A DNA stretch of 14,623 bases from Verrucomicrobiota bacterium (GCA_021413535.1 JAIOQF010000144.1:1-14623), one strand, 5' to 3'. Numbered from the stretch's first letter, positions 1-7,920 are shown. Numbers and translations are program-made. The notes: generated by a model from the letters alone, not told the origin.

Positions 1-2
1 AT

Positions 3-179
3 CGCTCCGGTGAAACCGAGGACTCGACCATTGCCGATCTCGCTGTGGCCACGAATTGCGGTCAAATTAAAACCGGTTCCCTCAGCCGCTCTGATCGGAT
101 CGCGAAATACAACCAGCTCCTGCGCATCGAGCAGGAACTGGGTGACGACGCGATCTTCGGCGGTCGAATGAAAGTCTGA
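3..179 (+). CDS. eno: Enolase, C-terminal fragment (phosphopyruvate hydratase)
   Basis: Only the last 58 codons and the stop are in the window; the gene begins upstream. Enolase interconverts 2-phosphoglycerate and phosphoenolpyruvate in glycolysis, in the cytoplasm. The fragment opens with HRSGETED, the conserved enolase motif in which the serine-glycine-glutamate stretch follows the substrate-binding histidine-arginine pair. It continues with ATNCGQIKTGSLSRSDR and ends in an NQLLRIEQELG helix, as in typical bacterial enolases. Most catalytic residues lie outside the window and cannot be checked. The ftsB-like gene starts 38 bp downstream on the same strand; eno next to a FtsB/DivIC gene is a common bacterial arrangement and supports both calls. 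Confidence 0.95.
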   Translation, partial: RSGETEDSTIADLAVATNCGQIKTGSLSRSDRIAKYNQLLRIEQELGDDAIFGGRMKV

Positions 180-205
180 TCATCTGGACATCAGCCATGC
201 CCATC

Positions 206-210
206 GAGGA
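206..210 (+). promoter_or_regulatory. Ribosome binding site deciding the ftsB start
   Basis: GAGGA ends 7 bases before the ATG at 218. This is one of the few good Shine-Dalgarno sequences in the window. It favours the ATG at 218 over the in-frame ATG at 197, which has no such site. Confidence 0.6.
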
Positions 211-217
211 ATTCTCC

Positions 218-529
218 ATGAAAGCGCCCCACTCTCAGGGGCGCTCGAGTTTTCTCGCGCGGGCGACGATGTTCAATGTTCTGCTCTTGCTGGCGATGAT
301 CGTGCCCTTCTGCGTGCTGGCGTTTCGTCCGCCTGCGGCTGAGGAGGCGGCGCAACGGGCGCGCTTGCACGAACTGGAAAGCCGGCGCGACGGACTCATG
401 TCTGACAAAGCGCGCTTGCGTCAGAAGAGTGATTTGGTCGCCAATGATCCGGAATATCTCGAACTGATGGCTCGCGATCGCCTGATGATGCAGAAGGACG
501 GTGAATATATTTTCCGGTTTGAGGACTAG
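218..529 (+). CDS. ftsB: FtsB/DivIC-family septum formation initiator
   Basis: A small single-pass membrane protein of 103 residues. FtsB/DivIC proteins form the FtsB-FtsL-FtsQ (DivIC-FtsL-DivIB) subcomplex of the divisome, and their coiled coil lies outside the cytoplasmic membrane. Visible order: a basic N-terminus (1-15), one hydrophobic helix (about 16-36), a charged heptad-like coiled coil (about 41-73, rich in E, A, R, L), then the family's C-terminal signature around DPEYLELMARDRLMMQKDGE, which resembles the 'P-x-x-hE-x-x-AR-x-x-h-x-x-x-x-xGE' pattern of FtsB. Length matches the family. The start at 218 is chosen for its ribosome-binding site; 197 would add seven residues. It follows eno closely and is probably co-transcribed with it. 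FtsB and DivIC cannot be separated by sequence alone, and FtsL is less likely. Confidence 0.8.
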   Translation: MKAPHSQGRSSFLARATMFNVLLLLAMIVPFCVLAFRPPAAEEAAQRARLHELESRRDGLMSDKARLRQKSDLVANDPEYLELMARDRLMMQKDGEYIFRFED

Positions 530-613
530 TGTTGTCTGCACTTCGCGGTTGCTTCCGGGATTGTTCCGGCGGAAGAAACGGCTCCCGAAGCCAGCGAGCA
601 AGAATCCCTACTC

Positions 614-1765
614 ATGAAGTATCTCAAGTTAAACATCTTTGACCGCTACATCTGGCGGCAGGTGTTTTCGTCCATGCTCATCGGGGTGATCGTCCTCACG
701 GGCGTGATGGTGCTGGGAAATGTGTTCAAGGAAATGGAGCGCCTGCTGGGCGACACCTCATCGCTCCCACTTTCTGCGGTGCTGAAGTTCATTTCGTTCG
801 TCATTCCGTATTCGCTGATCTTCACAATTCCGTGGGCGATGCTTACGGGCATTCTGCTGGTCTTCGGGCGCATGTCTGCGGACAACGAAATGACGGCTTT
901 GCGCATGACCGGACGTTCCATGCCGAGAATCTGCGCGCCCGTGTTTGTGCTGGCAATATGCATGTCCGTGGTCTGCTACTTCGTGAACGTGAACCTCGCG
1001 CCGTATTGCAAGAACAGCATCAAGCGCCTCTTCTTTGACCTGACGCTTGACCGCCCTGAAATGCTTTTTCAACCCGGCAAAGTCGTGGACAAGTTTCCTG
1101 GCTATACCATTTACACCGGGGCGCGGGATGACAAGAAGCTGCACAATGTGGAAATCTTCGAGTCCGACGGCGGCTATAATCGCCGCTACACCCGGGCAAC
1201 ACGCGCGGAGGTGGTGCTCACTCCTGGAGAAACAGATTTCGTGCTCCGACTGCACAATGCGCACATCGAGACTCCGAAAGAAACGGAAGACAAAAATGTC
1301 GACGTGCTCAACGATCTGCAATCCATCAACCTCGCTGAATCGGCCATTACCTTTCCGCTGAGCAAGCTCATGGGGAAGTCCGCGCGCATCTCCGCCAGCA
1401 TGAAGGACACCGACACCCTGTGGCAGGAAGTTCGATCCGGGATTGACAGCACCACCGGGAAAGCGGCAGACAAAAAGCTCATCTCCGCATCACTGACGGA
1501 GGCAAACATGCGCTACAGTTTCTCGCTGGCCTGCATCACATTTGCGTTCGTGGGCATTCCGCTGGGCATCACCGCGCAGCGTCGCGAGACATCGGTCGGA
1601 TTCGCCTTGAGCTTGCTGGTCGCAGCCAGTTACATTATTTTCATCACCTTTGCTGACTCGGTCAAAGAGAAGGCCAGCTATTACCCGCATCTGCTGATGT
1701 GGGTTCCGAATGTGATTTTCCTCAGCGTGGGCGGAGTCTTGTTCTACCGCCTGAGCAGGAAGTAG
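614..1765 (+). CDS. LptF/LptG-family (YjgP/YjgQ) lipopolysaccharide export permease
   Basis: A 383-residue inner-membrane protein. LptF and LptG form the transmembrane half of the LptB2FG transporter, which extracts lipopolysaccharide from the inner membrane and passes it to LptC/LptA. The family layout is clear. Three N-terminal helices lie at about 17-37, 55-86 and 103-125. A long periplasmic beta-rich domain follows at about 126-295. Three C-terminal helices lie at about 299-318, 326-345 and 357-379. The N-terminal stretch FDRYIWRQVFSSML and the loop GRMSADNEMTALRMTG match the YjgP/YjgQ pattern (helix I start and the cytoplasmic coupling segment). Length is close to the usual 360-390. I cannot decide between LptF and LptG; the partner must lie elsewhere. 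The gap to ftsB is 84 bp with no clear promoter or ribosome-binding site. The stop lies 3 bp from the stop of the convergent sigma factor gene. Confidence 0.9.
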   Translation: MKYLKLNIFDRYIWRQVFSSMLIGVIVLTGVMVLGNVFKEMERLLGDTSSLPLSAVLKFISFVIPYSLIFTIPWAMLTGILLVFGRMSADNEMTALRMTGRSMPRICAPVFVLAICMSVVCYFVNVNLAPYCKNSIKRLFFDLTLDRPEMLFQPGKVVDKFPGYTIYTGARDDKKLHNVEIFESDGGYNRRYTRATRAEVVLTPGETDFVLRLHNAHIETPKETEDKNVDVLNDLQSINLAESAITFPLSKLMGKSARISASMKDTDTLWQEVRSGIDSTTGKAADKKLISASLTEANMRYSFSLACITFAFVGIPLGITAQRRETSVGFALSLLVAASYIIFITFADSVKEKASYYPHLLMWVPNVIFLSVGGVLFYRLSRK

Positions 1766-1768
1766 TCG

Positions 1769-2443
1769 TCAATCTTCCTCGTCGAGGAAGCCGGCCAGCT
1801 TTTCCTTCAAGTCATTCCGGGCGCGGAACAGGAGACTTTTCACTGCGGAGAGTGACATGCCGAGGATCTCACAAATATCCTCATAGGGCAGATCTTCATA
1901 GCGGCGCAGGCTCACCGCGAGCCGTTGCTTGTCGGGGAGCGATTGGATGGCGCGGTCGATGGCATTTTCCAGTTCGCCTTGCTGTGCGGCCACGTCCGGG
2001 TTGTGCCGCTCCGGCGCGGCATGATCGTGATGATGTTCTTCGACTTGTTCCTCAAGAGACACTTCCCGTTTGCGCGAGCGGCGCCGCATTTCGTTGAAAA
2101 CCAGGTTGCGGGTGATGGTGAAAAGCCAGGTGGTGAATTTGGCCGAGGGCTCATAGCGTTCGGCGGAGCGCCACACTCGAACGAAGACCTGCTGGGCGAT
2201 ATCGTGTGCGTCATCGAGATTGTTCAGCATCCGCGCCACGGTGCCGATCACGGCGCGCTGGTTAAGTTCCATCAGGCGCTCGAAGGCTTTTACGTCACCT
2301 TGGCGCACCTGCATCATGAGGCGCACGTTCTCCTCGTCGATGGACGGTTCTGGGGAGGTGATGGCTTGTGGCGCTTTCCAGTCCGGCATGTTCCAGGCAG
2401 AGAAATCGTTCGTCGCGGTGAAGGGCAAGCTTAGCGTGGACAT
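1769..2443 (-). CDS. ECF-type sigma-70 family RNA polymerase sigma factor
   Basis: A 224-residue alternative sigma factor with the two-domain ECF layout. Region 2 is at about 50-121, including DDAHDIAQQVFVRVWRS and KFTTWLFTITRNLVFNEMRRR, the -10 recognition and melting region. Region 4 is at about 159-212, including SLPDKQRLAVSLRRYEDL and the helix-turn-helix YEDICEILGMSLSAVKSLLFRAR. There is a polar N-terminal extension of about 40 residues and a linker with a histidine cluster (EEHHHDHAAPERH, about 135-147). No region 1.1 or region 3 is present. No anti-sigma gene is adjacent on either side, which is unusual for ECF factors, so its signal is unknown. The ATG at 2443 is the most upstream plausible start; no Shine-Dalgarno is visible. 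Target promoters are unknown, although its own upstream region may carry one (2452-2479). Confidence 0.9.
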   Translation of the reverse strand: MSTLSLPFTATNDFSAWNMPDWKAPQAITSPEPSIDEENVRLMMQVRQGDVKAFERLMELNQRAVIGTVARMLNNLDDAHDIAQQVFVRVWRSAERYEPSAKFTTWLFTITRNLVFNEMRRRSRKREVSLEEQVEEHHHDHAAPERHNPDVAAQQGELENAIDRAIQSLPDKQRLAVSLRRYEDLPYEDICEILGMSLSAVKSLLFRARNDLKEKLAGFLDEED

Positions 2444-2451
2444 TGGGGGTG

Positions 2452-2479
2452 TAAACAGCGGGAAAGCGGGAAGGTTTCA
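2452..2479 (-). promoter_or_regulatory. Candidate promoter of the sigma factor gene
   Basis: Read on the minus strand: TGAAAC, 16 bases, TGTTTA, then 8 bases to the ATG at 2443. The -35 hexamer does not fit the TTGnnn form seen at other genes here. It is nearer to the AAC-containing -35 motifs used by many ECF factors, so autoregulation is possible. This is weak evidence from a single site. Confidence 0.3.
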
Positions 2480-2503
2480 GCTTGTTTGATTATGGCGGCG
2501 CGC

Positions 2504-2531
2504 TTGATCCCCCGGCAACCCGCTCCACTTT
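2504..2531 (+). promoter_or_regulatory. Candidate uvrA promoter
   Basis: TTGATC at 2504-2509, 16 bases, CACTTT at 2526-2531, then 13 bases to the ATG at 2545. The -10 element is weak alone. Spacing and distance to the start repeat the layout seen at other genes in the window. If real, it rules out the TTG start at 2482, because the promoter would lie inside that longer reading frame. Confidence 0.35.
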
Positions 2532-2544
2532 GTCCTTCATCGAA

Positions 2545-5532
2545 ATGCCACCCGAACTTCCTCCGCAATTGGAATCCGCCAGCGGCCTGATCCGTGTTCG
2601 GGGCGCGCGGATGCACAATCTGAAAAACCTCGACCTGGATATTCCACGCGGGAAGCTGGTCGTGCTGACTGGAGTCAGTGGCAGTGGCAAATCCTCCCTG
2701 GCATTCGACACACTTTTTGCCGAGGGGCAGCGTCGATACGTCCAAAGTCTGTCGGCTTATGCACGACAGTTCCTTGATCAGTTCGACAAGCCGGAAGTGG
2801 ATTTTATCGACGGCTTGTCACCGGCGGTCGCCATTGAGCAGTGTGTGTCCGCGCCGAATCCGCGATCAACCATCGCCACGACTACGGAAATTTACGATGA
2901 CCTGCGGGTGCTTTATGCGACTGCGGGGCAGCCGCACGATCCGCAGACGGGTGTGCCCTTGAAGAAAATGACTTCGGTGCAGATCGCGGATGAAGTGCTG
3001 TCCCTGCCTGAAGGCACGCGACTGATGATTCTCGCGCCGGTGTTGCGGCATGAGCGGGCAGATATCCCTGGGCTGTTTGAGAAATTGCAACGGCAGGGTT
3101 TTGTTCGGGCGCGGATCGATGGCGTGATTCATGAACTCGATGAGAAGGTGAAGCCTGCTAAAAAGAAACCGGATTCGATTGAGATCGTAATTGATCGCCT
3201 TGGCGTGCGTGAAGGGGTGCGCGGCCGGCTCATGGAGGCGTTGGAGACCGCGTTGAAATGGAACCCGCGTGAAGTGCGCACACTCGCGGGTGATGGCGAG
3301 ACGGCGGAACTTCGCAGCTTCACGACCTGCTACACCAACACGGCGACGGGCGCGGTGCTGGACGATTTCACGCCGAAACATTTTTCGTTCAACACGCATC
3401 TCGGAGCTTGTCCGGTCTGCGAAGGTGTCGGCACCGTCATGGCTTGCGATCCGGGGTTGCTGGTGCCGGATGTTGAAAAATCCATCAAGGATGGAGCGAT
3501 CAAGGGCTGGTGGAACAAGCAGCCCAAGCTCAAGGTGCTTCACGAACGCAGCATCGAGAGTCTGGCGCGATTTTTTGAAGCTGATCTTTCAGCACCGTTT
3601 CAATCGCTGCCTGATGCGTTCAAGCGTGCGCTTTTTCACGGCACGGGCGAGGTTGCGGTTCCAACTGGGTGGAAGATAGGCAGCAATAAACGCAGCCTGG
3701 AAAAACCGTTCGAGGGGCTGGTGCCGATGGTGGAACGCATGTTCGCACGCGCCAAGGGAGCATCGTTGAAGGCTCAACTGGCAAGGTATCTAAATCCGCT
3801 TTTGTGCAAAGCCTGTGGCGGACGGCGACTCAAGCCGGAGGTGCTTGGAGTGAGACTGAAGTCGGAAGTGGGAAGTGGGAGGTCGGAAGTCGGAATTCAT
3901 CAGTTTGCCGCGCTTTCCGTGCGAGACGCGGTGGCGTGGATGCACGGGATTGTTTTGACGGAATTGCAAAAGACTTTCTGCACCGAGTTGCAGCGTGAAA
4001 TCTTGAAGCGTCTGGAGTTTCTTGAGCGGGTGGGACTGGGCTATCTCACGCTCGACCGCGAGAGCGGCACGTTGTCGGGTGGTGAGGCGCAACGCATTCG
4101 TCTGGCAGCACAGATTGGATCCGGGCTGGCGGGTGTGCTTTATGTGCTGGATGAACCGAGCATCGGGCTGCATCCCGCAGACAACGCGCGGCTTATCTCG
4201 ACGTTGTTTTATTTGCGGGATCTCGGCAACTCGGTGCTGGTGGTTGAGCATGATGAAGACACGATGCGCGCAGCAGACTGGCTGGTTGAACTCGGGCCCG
4301 GTGCTGGCCCGAATGGAGGCAGGCTGGTGGCGCAGGGAATTCCTGATGATGTGATTCGGAATCAGCATTCTATCACTGGGGATTTTCTCAGTGGTCGCCG
4401 CCAGATTCCGGTGCCACAGATTCGGATCGGCCCGCGCGCGCAGCAGGCTGAATTAATTGCTGCAGCGGTGACGGGAAAAGCGAAGCCGCAAAATCCGAAG
4501 TTCAATAAGGAGGCGGAATCCGCGTGGCTGACTGTTCATGGTGCATCGGAGCACAATCTGAAAAACGTCACAGTGGCGTTTCCGCTCGGTTGTTTCATCG
4601 GCGTCACCGGCGCGTCGGGCAGTGGAAAATCATCATTGGTGGACACCATTTTGTGTCGTGCATTGATGCGCCATTTTTACGGTGCGAAAGATGAGCCGGG
4701 GAAACACGAACGCATCAGTGGATTGCACTCGATTGACAAGGTGGTGGTGATTGACCAGTCGTCCATCGGTCGCAGTCCGCGTTCCAATCCCGCGACGTAT
4801 ACGGGAGCGTTCACGCCGATCCGCGAACTTTTTGCGAAGCTTCCGGCGGCCCGGGTGCGCGGCTACGGTGCGAGCCGCTTCAGTTTCAATGTGCCGGGCG
4901 GACGCTGCGAGAAATGCAGCGGTGACGGTCTGCTCACGATTGACATGCACTTTCTCAATGATGTGCAGGTCACATGTGATCAGTGTGGCGGACGCCGTTA
5001 TAATTCGGAGACGCTGGAGATCACCTTCAAAGGCCGCAACATCGCGGATGTTCTGGATCTCACCGTGTCGGAGGCCTGCCAGTTCTTTGATCGTCAGCCT
5101 CAGGTGTTGCCCAAGCTGAAGGCATTGAATGATGTGGGGCTCGGTTATGTGAAGCTCGGACAGAGTGGTGCCGCATTATCTGGAGGTGAGGCGCAGCGGG
5201 TCAAGCTGGCAGCGGAACTGGCCAAGCGCGCGACGGGGCGCACACTGTATCTGCTGGATGAGCCGACCATCGGTTTACATTTTGCCGATATCGAAATGCT
5301 GCTGGCGGTCCTGATGCGATTGAGAGATGCGGGCAACACGCTGGTTGTGGTGGAGCATAATTTGGATGTGATCAAATGCGCCGACTGGATCATTGATCTC
5401 GGGCCCGGCGGTGGTGAGGAGGGCGGGGAAGTCGTGGCCGAGGGAACGCCGGAGCAGATTGCGGCGAATGACCGGAGCAGCACCGGGTCGTTCCTGCGTC
5501 AGTTGCTGATGCGACCGATGGTGACGGTTTGA
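2545..5532 (+). CDS. uvrA: UvrABC excinuclease subunit A
   Basis: Damage-recognition ATPase of nucleotide excision repair; it dimerises and loads UvrB on damaged DNA in the cytoplasm. It has 995 residues from the ATG, longer than the usual 940-950. Order: RVRGARMHNLKNLDLDIPRG near the N-terminus, Walker A GVSGSGKS (43-50), UvrB-binding segment (around 160-225, LAPVLRHERADIPGLFEKLQ), cysteine pairs CPVC (289-292) and CKAC (421-424), signature LSGGEAQ (510-516), Walker B LDEPS, second Walker A GASGSGKS (689-696), zinc finger C788/C791/C811/C814, signature LSGGEAQ (878-884), Walker B LDEPT. Oddities: the first cysteine pair upstream of CPVC is reduced to one Cys (C262, CYTN); a repeat-derived insert lies at 439-450; the inter-domain linker (about 620-660) is long. 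An in-frame TTG at 2482 with AAGG upstream would add 21 residues that do not look like UvrA. Confidence 0.97.
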   Translation: MPPELPPQLESASGLIRVRGARMHNLKNLDLDIPRGKLVVLTGVSGSGKSSLAFDTLFAEGQRRYVQSLSAYARQFLDQFDKPEVDFIDGLSPAVAIEQCVSAPNPRSTIATTTEIYDDLRVLYATAGQPHDPQTGVPLKKMTSVQIADEVLSLPEGTRLMILAPVLRHERADIPGLFEKLQRQGFVRARIDGVIHELDEKVKPAKKKPDSIEIVIDRLGVREGVRGRLMEALETALKWNPREVRTLAGDGETAELRSFTTCYTNTATGAVLDDFTPKHFSFNTHLGACPVCEGVGTVMACDPGLLVPDVEKSIKDGAIKGWWNKQPKLKVLHERSIESLARFFEADLSAPFQSLPDAFKRALFHGTGEVAVPTGWKIGSNKRSLEKPFEGLVPMVERMFARAKGASLKAQLARYLNPLLCKACGGRRLKPEVLGVRLKSEVGSGRSEVGIHQFAALSVRDAVAWMHGIVLTELQKTFCTELQREILKRLEFLERVGLGYLTLDRESGTLSGGEAQRIRLAAQIGSGLAGVLYVLDEPSIGLHPADNARLISTLFYLRDLGNSVLVVEHDEDTMRAADWLVELGPGAGPNGGRLVAQGIPDDVIRNQHSITGDFLSGRRQIPVPQIRIGPRAQQAELIAAAVTGKAKPQNPKFNKEAESAWLTVHGASEHNLKNVTVAFPLGCFIGVTGASGSGKSSLVDTILCRALMRHFYGAKDEPGKHERISGLHSIDKVVVIDQSSIGRSPRSNPATYTGAFTPIRELFAKLPAARVRGYGASRFSFNVPGGRCEKCSGDGLLTIDMHFLNDVQVTCDQCGGRRYNSETLEITFKGRNIADVLDLTVSEACQFFDRQPQVLPKLKALNDVGLGYVKLGQSGAALSGGEAQRVKLAAELAKRATGRTLYLLDEPTIGLHFADIEMLLAVLMRLRDAGNTLVVVEHNLDVIKCADWIIDLGPGGGEEGGEVVAEGTPEQIAANDRSSTGSFLRQLLMRPMVTV
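3858..3899 (+). repeat. GAAGTCG-type heptamer tandem repeat inside uvrA
   Basis: Successive 7-base units read GAAGTCG, GAAGTGG, GAAGTGG, GAGGTCG, GAAGTCG, then degenerate GAATTCA. Six units make 42 bases, a multiple of three, so the uvrA frame is kept. They encode KSEVGSGRSEVG (residues 439-450), a peptide with its own 7-residue period, placed just after the CKAC cysteine pair. Related heptamers occur inverted at 7921-7948. Confidence 0.85.
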
Positions 5533-5556
5533 TCTTTCCGAGGTTGCGGCTAGTTT
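5529..5556 (+). promoter_or_regulatory. Candidate promoter of the TPR gene
   Basis: TTGATC at 5529-5534, 16 bases, TAGTTT at 5551-5556, then only 6 bases to the ATG at 5563. The -35 hexamer overlaps the uvrA stop codon. It shares further bases with the promoter at 7957-7984 (GTTTGA upstream, TTCCG in the spacer, CTA at the -10). Confidence 0.5.
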
Positions 5557-5562
5557 GGACGG

Positions 5563-7860
5563 ATGCGTCTCATTACGTGGATTAAATTCTTGCCGGCACT
5601 GGTGTGCTGCGGTGTGAGCGCGGCGGAGTTGAAGGATCGCGGAGAATATCAGGCGGCATTGCGGGCGCTGGCAGATCAGCTGCCGCAGGTCGCGGCACTG
5701 AAATTCGAGCGTTTGCTGCAAGACAGTTCCTTGAGTCATTCTGAGGTGGTCCGCGTGGCAGAGCGGCTCACGGATGCGCTGGTGCGCGCGAAGCAGCCGG
5801 AGAAGGTGCTGGTCGCTCTCACGTTTTTTGATGTGCCGGATGCGGCGTTCTGGAAAGCGCAGGCTCTGGTGCTGCAAGGCAAGTTTCGCGAAGCCGAGAC
5901 GGAATTGCGTGCTTATCTGAATTTGAAAAGCGGGCGTTACCGGGATTTGGCTGGGTTGATGTTGGGTCAGGTGCTGATCGGGCAGGGGCGGGAGAACACT
6001 GGGCGCAAGCAGCTCAAACTGCTGAGTGAAAGCCAGGACGTGGAAGTCGCGAGTCTCTCGCGCCTGTGGGCGAATGAATCTGAATCGCTCTCGGGTCGCT
6101 CTGCGGCGACTCTTCGGCGTCTTGCCGGGAGTGATCTGGATGGACGGGCCATGGAGTTCGTCAAAGGCGCCGCCTTGGTGGAGGCGGGTGAAGGCCGGGA
6201 GGCGGATCGTATTTTGCGCAAGCTGGTGAAGGAGTCCGAGGGCAATCCTGTCCGGCTGCAGCATGCGATTGTCGTGCGATTGGCCGAAGCCTGGGAGTTG
6301 CAGGGGCGGCAGCGCTCGGCGGAGAAGCTGCTGCAACGTTTCATCAATGAGTCGGAAGACAGCCCGTTTTTTGACCGGGCCTTTGCGATTCTGGACCGGG
6401 TGAAATCAACGGAAGAGACGGATACGCTGGAGTGGTATGGCAAGTGGGCGGCGCAGCCGGGTGCCACTGAAAAAAAATATCACGCCATGTATTATCAGGC
6501 GCGGAATCTCGCTGAAGCTGGAAAAGTGGAGGATGCGCTGCGGGGGCTGGAGGCCTTCCATGAAGGCGGCATGAGCCATCCTCGCAGCAGTGAGGCGATG
6601 CGACTGCTGATGGCACTGCATGGTTCCCAGCACAATGATGATCGGGTGTTGGAGCTCGCCCGTGAATGGCGTTCATGGAACGGAACGGGCGGGGAAGACA
6701 CGGTGGATTTTCTCACGGGCATGATCCGTTTCTCGCGCCGGGAATTTTCTGATGCGGTCGCACTATTTCAGCATTCGGCGGAACTGGCATCGGATCTGGT
6801 TCAGAAACAGCGTGCGATCTATAACATGGGAGTGGCCGCCCTGCTCGGTGGATTGCCTCAGCCTTATTCCCGCGCTGTGGTGCTGTTAACAGAGAATAAA
6901 GAGGCGGATTCCTCGGCGGGCAATCTTGAACTCGAACGCGCACTGCACCTCGCGCTTTTGCGTGATGGTGCGGCTGAAGAGGCGTTGCGTGAATTTCTCA
7001 AATCTTATCCCGATGATCCGCGCTGGGTCGAGGCCCAGATCGCCTTGGCCGAATACTGCCTGCTTGATATTCCGCCGTCGAGGCGTGATGAGGTCCGCAT
7101 GAAAATTGCCCAAGCCTATTTCCGGCTGGAAGATTATCCCAGATCGCGCGGGCAGTTTGAACAAGTGGCCGAAGATAATCCTGATTCGTCCTATGCTGAG
7201 GTCGCGCAATTTTTCGCCGCGCGTGCGGCCATGTTCACTCTGAATGCGAAGGATCTCGACAAGGCGCTCGATCACTTCAGCGATGTGGCTCAGCAGGGTG
7301 GCCCGCTCGCTGCGGAATCACGCCGGCAGATGGCCATGATCAAACGCATGCAGGGCAAGGAGAGCGATGCCCTCGCTGTCATCGAAAATGTGCTGACTTC
7401 AAAGCCTGCTCCAACAGGGGATGAACTGCTCTCACTCCAAGTTGAGAAGGGCGAGCTGCTGGCGCTGATGTCCAAGCAGGATTCCAAAAATCTTACGGAT
7501 GCCATCGCAGTGTTCCGTGGTGTCGTGCAACTGCCGGGAGCTGCCCGTTACTGGCGCGCGCGGGCCGGAGTGCTTCTGGCGCAGAGCTTGCAACGCACTG
7601 ATCGAAGCAACGAGGCTCTGGAGGCATGCACTGATGTGGTCGACATAACCCGCGAGGCGGCGGAGCCGTTCACCACGCGCGAACTGGCCTGGTTCTACCG
7701 GGCAGGGTTCCTGGCCGTGGAAATTCTCGAGAGCCAGAAAAAATGGGACGCGGCTGCAAAGATGGCTGATCGCCTCGCGCAATCAAATGGAGTCCGGGCT
7801 GTCGAAGCCAGAGAACGCGCCAACCGCATCCGGTTGGAACATTTTATTTGGGACAAGTAG
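5563..7860 (+). CDS. Exported tetratricopeptide-repeat protein, function unknown
   Basis: A 765-residue protein made almost wholly of paired helices. The N-terminus is a Sec signal peptide: MRLITWIK, a hydrophobic core to about residue 17, and a likely cleavage after VSA (residue 20). The mature protein is probably periplasmic or envelope-associated. TPR-like helix pairs run along the whole length; recognisable ones include AFWKAQALVLQGKFREAETE (about 109-128), YYQARNLAEAGKVEDALRGL (about 310-330), the stretch around KIAQAYFRLEDYPRSRGQFEQV (about 513-535) and FFAARAAMFTLNAKDLDKAL (about 550-570). Such solenoids bind other proteins; no catalytic domain is visible. The gap to uvrA is 30 bp but holds its own candidate promoter, so co-transcription with uvrA is not required. 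No Shine-Dalgarno is visible. A BamD- or YbgF-like envelope scaffold role is only a guess. Confidence 0.85.
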   Translation: MRLITWIKFLPALVCCGVSAAELKDRGEYQAALRALADQLPQVAALKFERLLQDSSLSHSEVVRVAERLTDALVRAKQPEKVLVALTFFDVPDAAFWKAQALVLQGKFREAETELRAYLNLKSGRYRDLAGLMLGQVLIGQGRENTGRKQLKLLSESQDVEVASLSRLWANESESLSGRSAATLRRLAGSDLDGRAMEFVKGAALVEAGEGREADRILRKLVKESEGNPVRLQHAIVVRLAEAWELQGRQRSAEKLLQRFINESEDSPFFDRAFAILDRVKSTEETDTLEWYGKWAAQPGATEKKYHAMYYQARNLAEAGKVEDALRGLEAFHEGGMSHPRSSEAMRLLMALHGSQHNDDRVLELAREWRSWNGTGGEDTVDFLTGMIRFSRREFSDAVALFQHSAELASDLVQKQRAIYNMGVAALLGGLPQPYSRAVVLLTENKEADSSAGNLELERALHLALLRDGAAEEALREFLKSYPDDPRWVEAQIALAEYCLLDIPPSRRDEVRMKIAQAYFRLEDYPRSRGQFEQVAEDNPDSSYAEVAQFFAARAAMFTLNAKDLDKALDHFSDVAQQGGPLAAESRRQMAMIKRMQGKESDALAVIENVLTSKPAPTGDELLSLQVEKGELLALMSKQDSKNLTDAIAVFRGVVQLPGAARYWRARAGVLLAQSLQRTDRSNEALEACTDVVDITREAAEPFTTRELAWFYRAGFLAVEILESQKKWDAAAKMADRLAQSNGVRAVEARERANRIRLEHFIWDK

Positions 7861-7872
7861 AGGGGAAGACGC

Positions 7873-7904
7873 GGAGATGGGGAGATGGGGAGACGGGGAG
7901 AGTG
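7873..7904. repeat. GGAGATGG octamer tandem repeat
   Basis: Three 8-base units, GGAGATGG, GGAGATGG, GGAGACGG (7873-7896), followed by a decayed unit GGAGAGTG. It lies just after the TPR gene stop in the 134-bp spacer before the aminotransferase gene. It codes for nothing convincing. Confidence 0.8.
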
Positions 7905-7920
7905 GATCAAAGCGGCATTC

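Noticed and set aside
551..591. Imperfect hairpin between ftsB and the LPS permease gene (GCTTCCGGGA with TCCCGAAGC)
   Set aside because: The stem has a bulge and the loop is long, and no T-run follows; an operon-internal terminator is not supported.
758..1321. Open frame of 187 codons antisense to the LPS permease gene
   Set aside because: Composition typical of a reverse-frame shadow; the permease is well supported.
2482..2544. TTG start for uvrA with AAGG upstream, adding 21 residues
   Set aside because: The added peptide does not resemble UvrA N-termini, it would leave only 38 bp for two divergent promoters, and a promoter-like element (2504-2531) lies inside it. It remains possible.
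2866..3543. Open frame of 225 codons antisense to uvrA
   Set aside because: Shadow of the strongly supported uvrA frame; no domain or signal visible.
5275..6336. Long open frame on the minus strand across the end of uvrA and start of the TPR gene
   Set aside because: It is antisense to two clear genes, rich in Arg, Gln and His as expected for a shadow frame, and has no recognisable domain.
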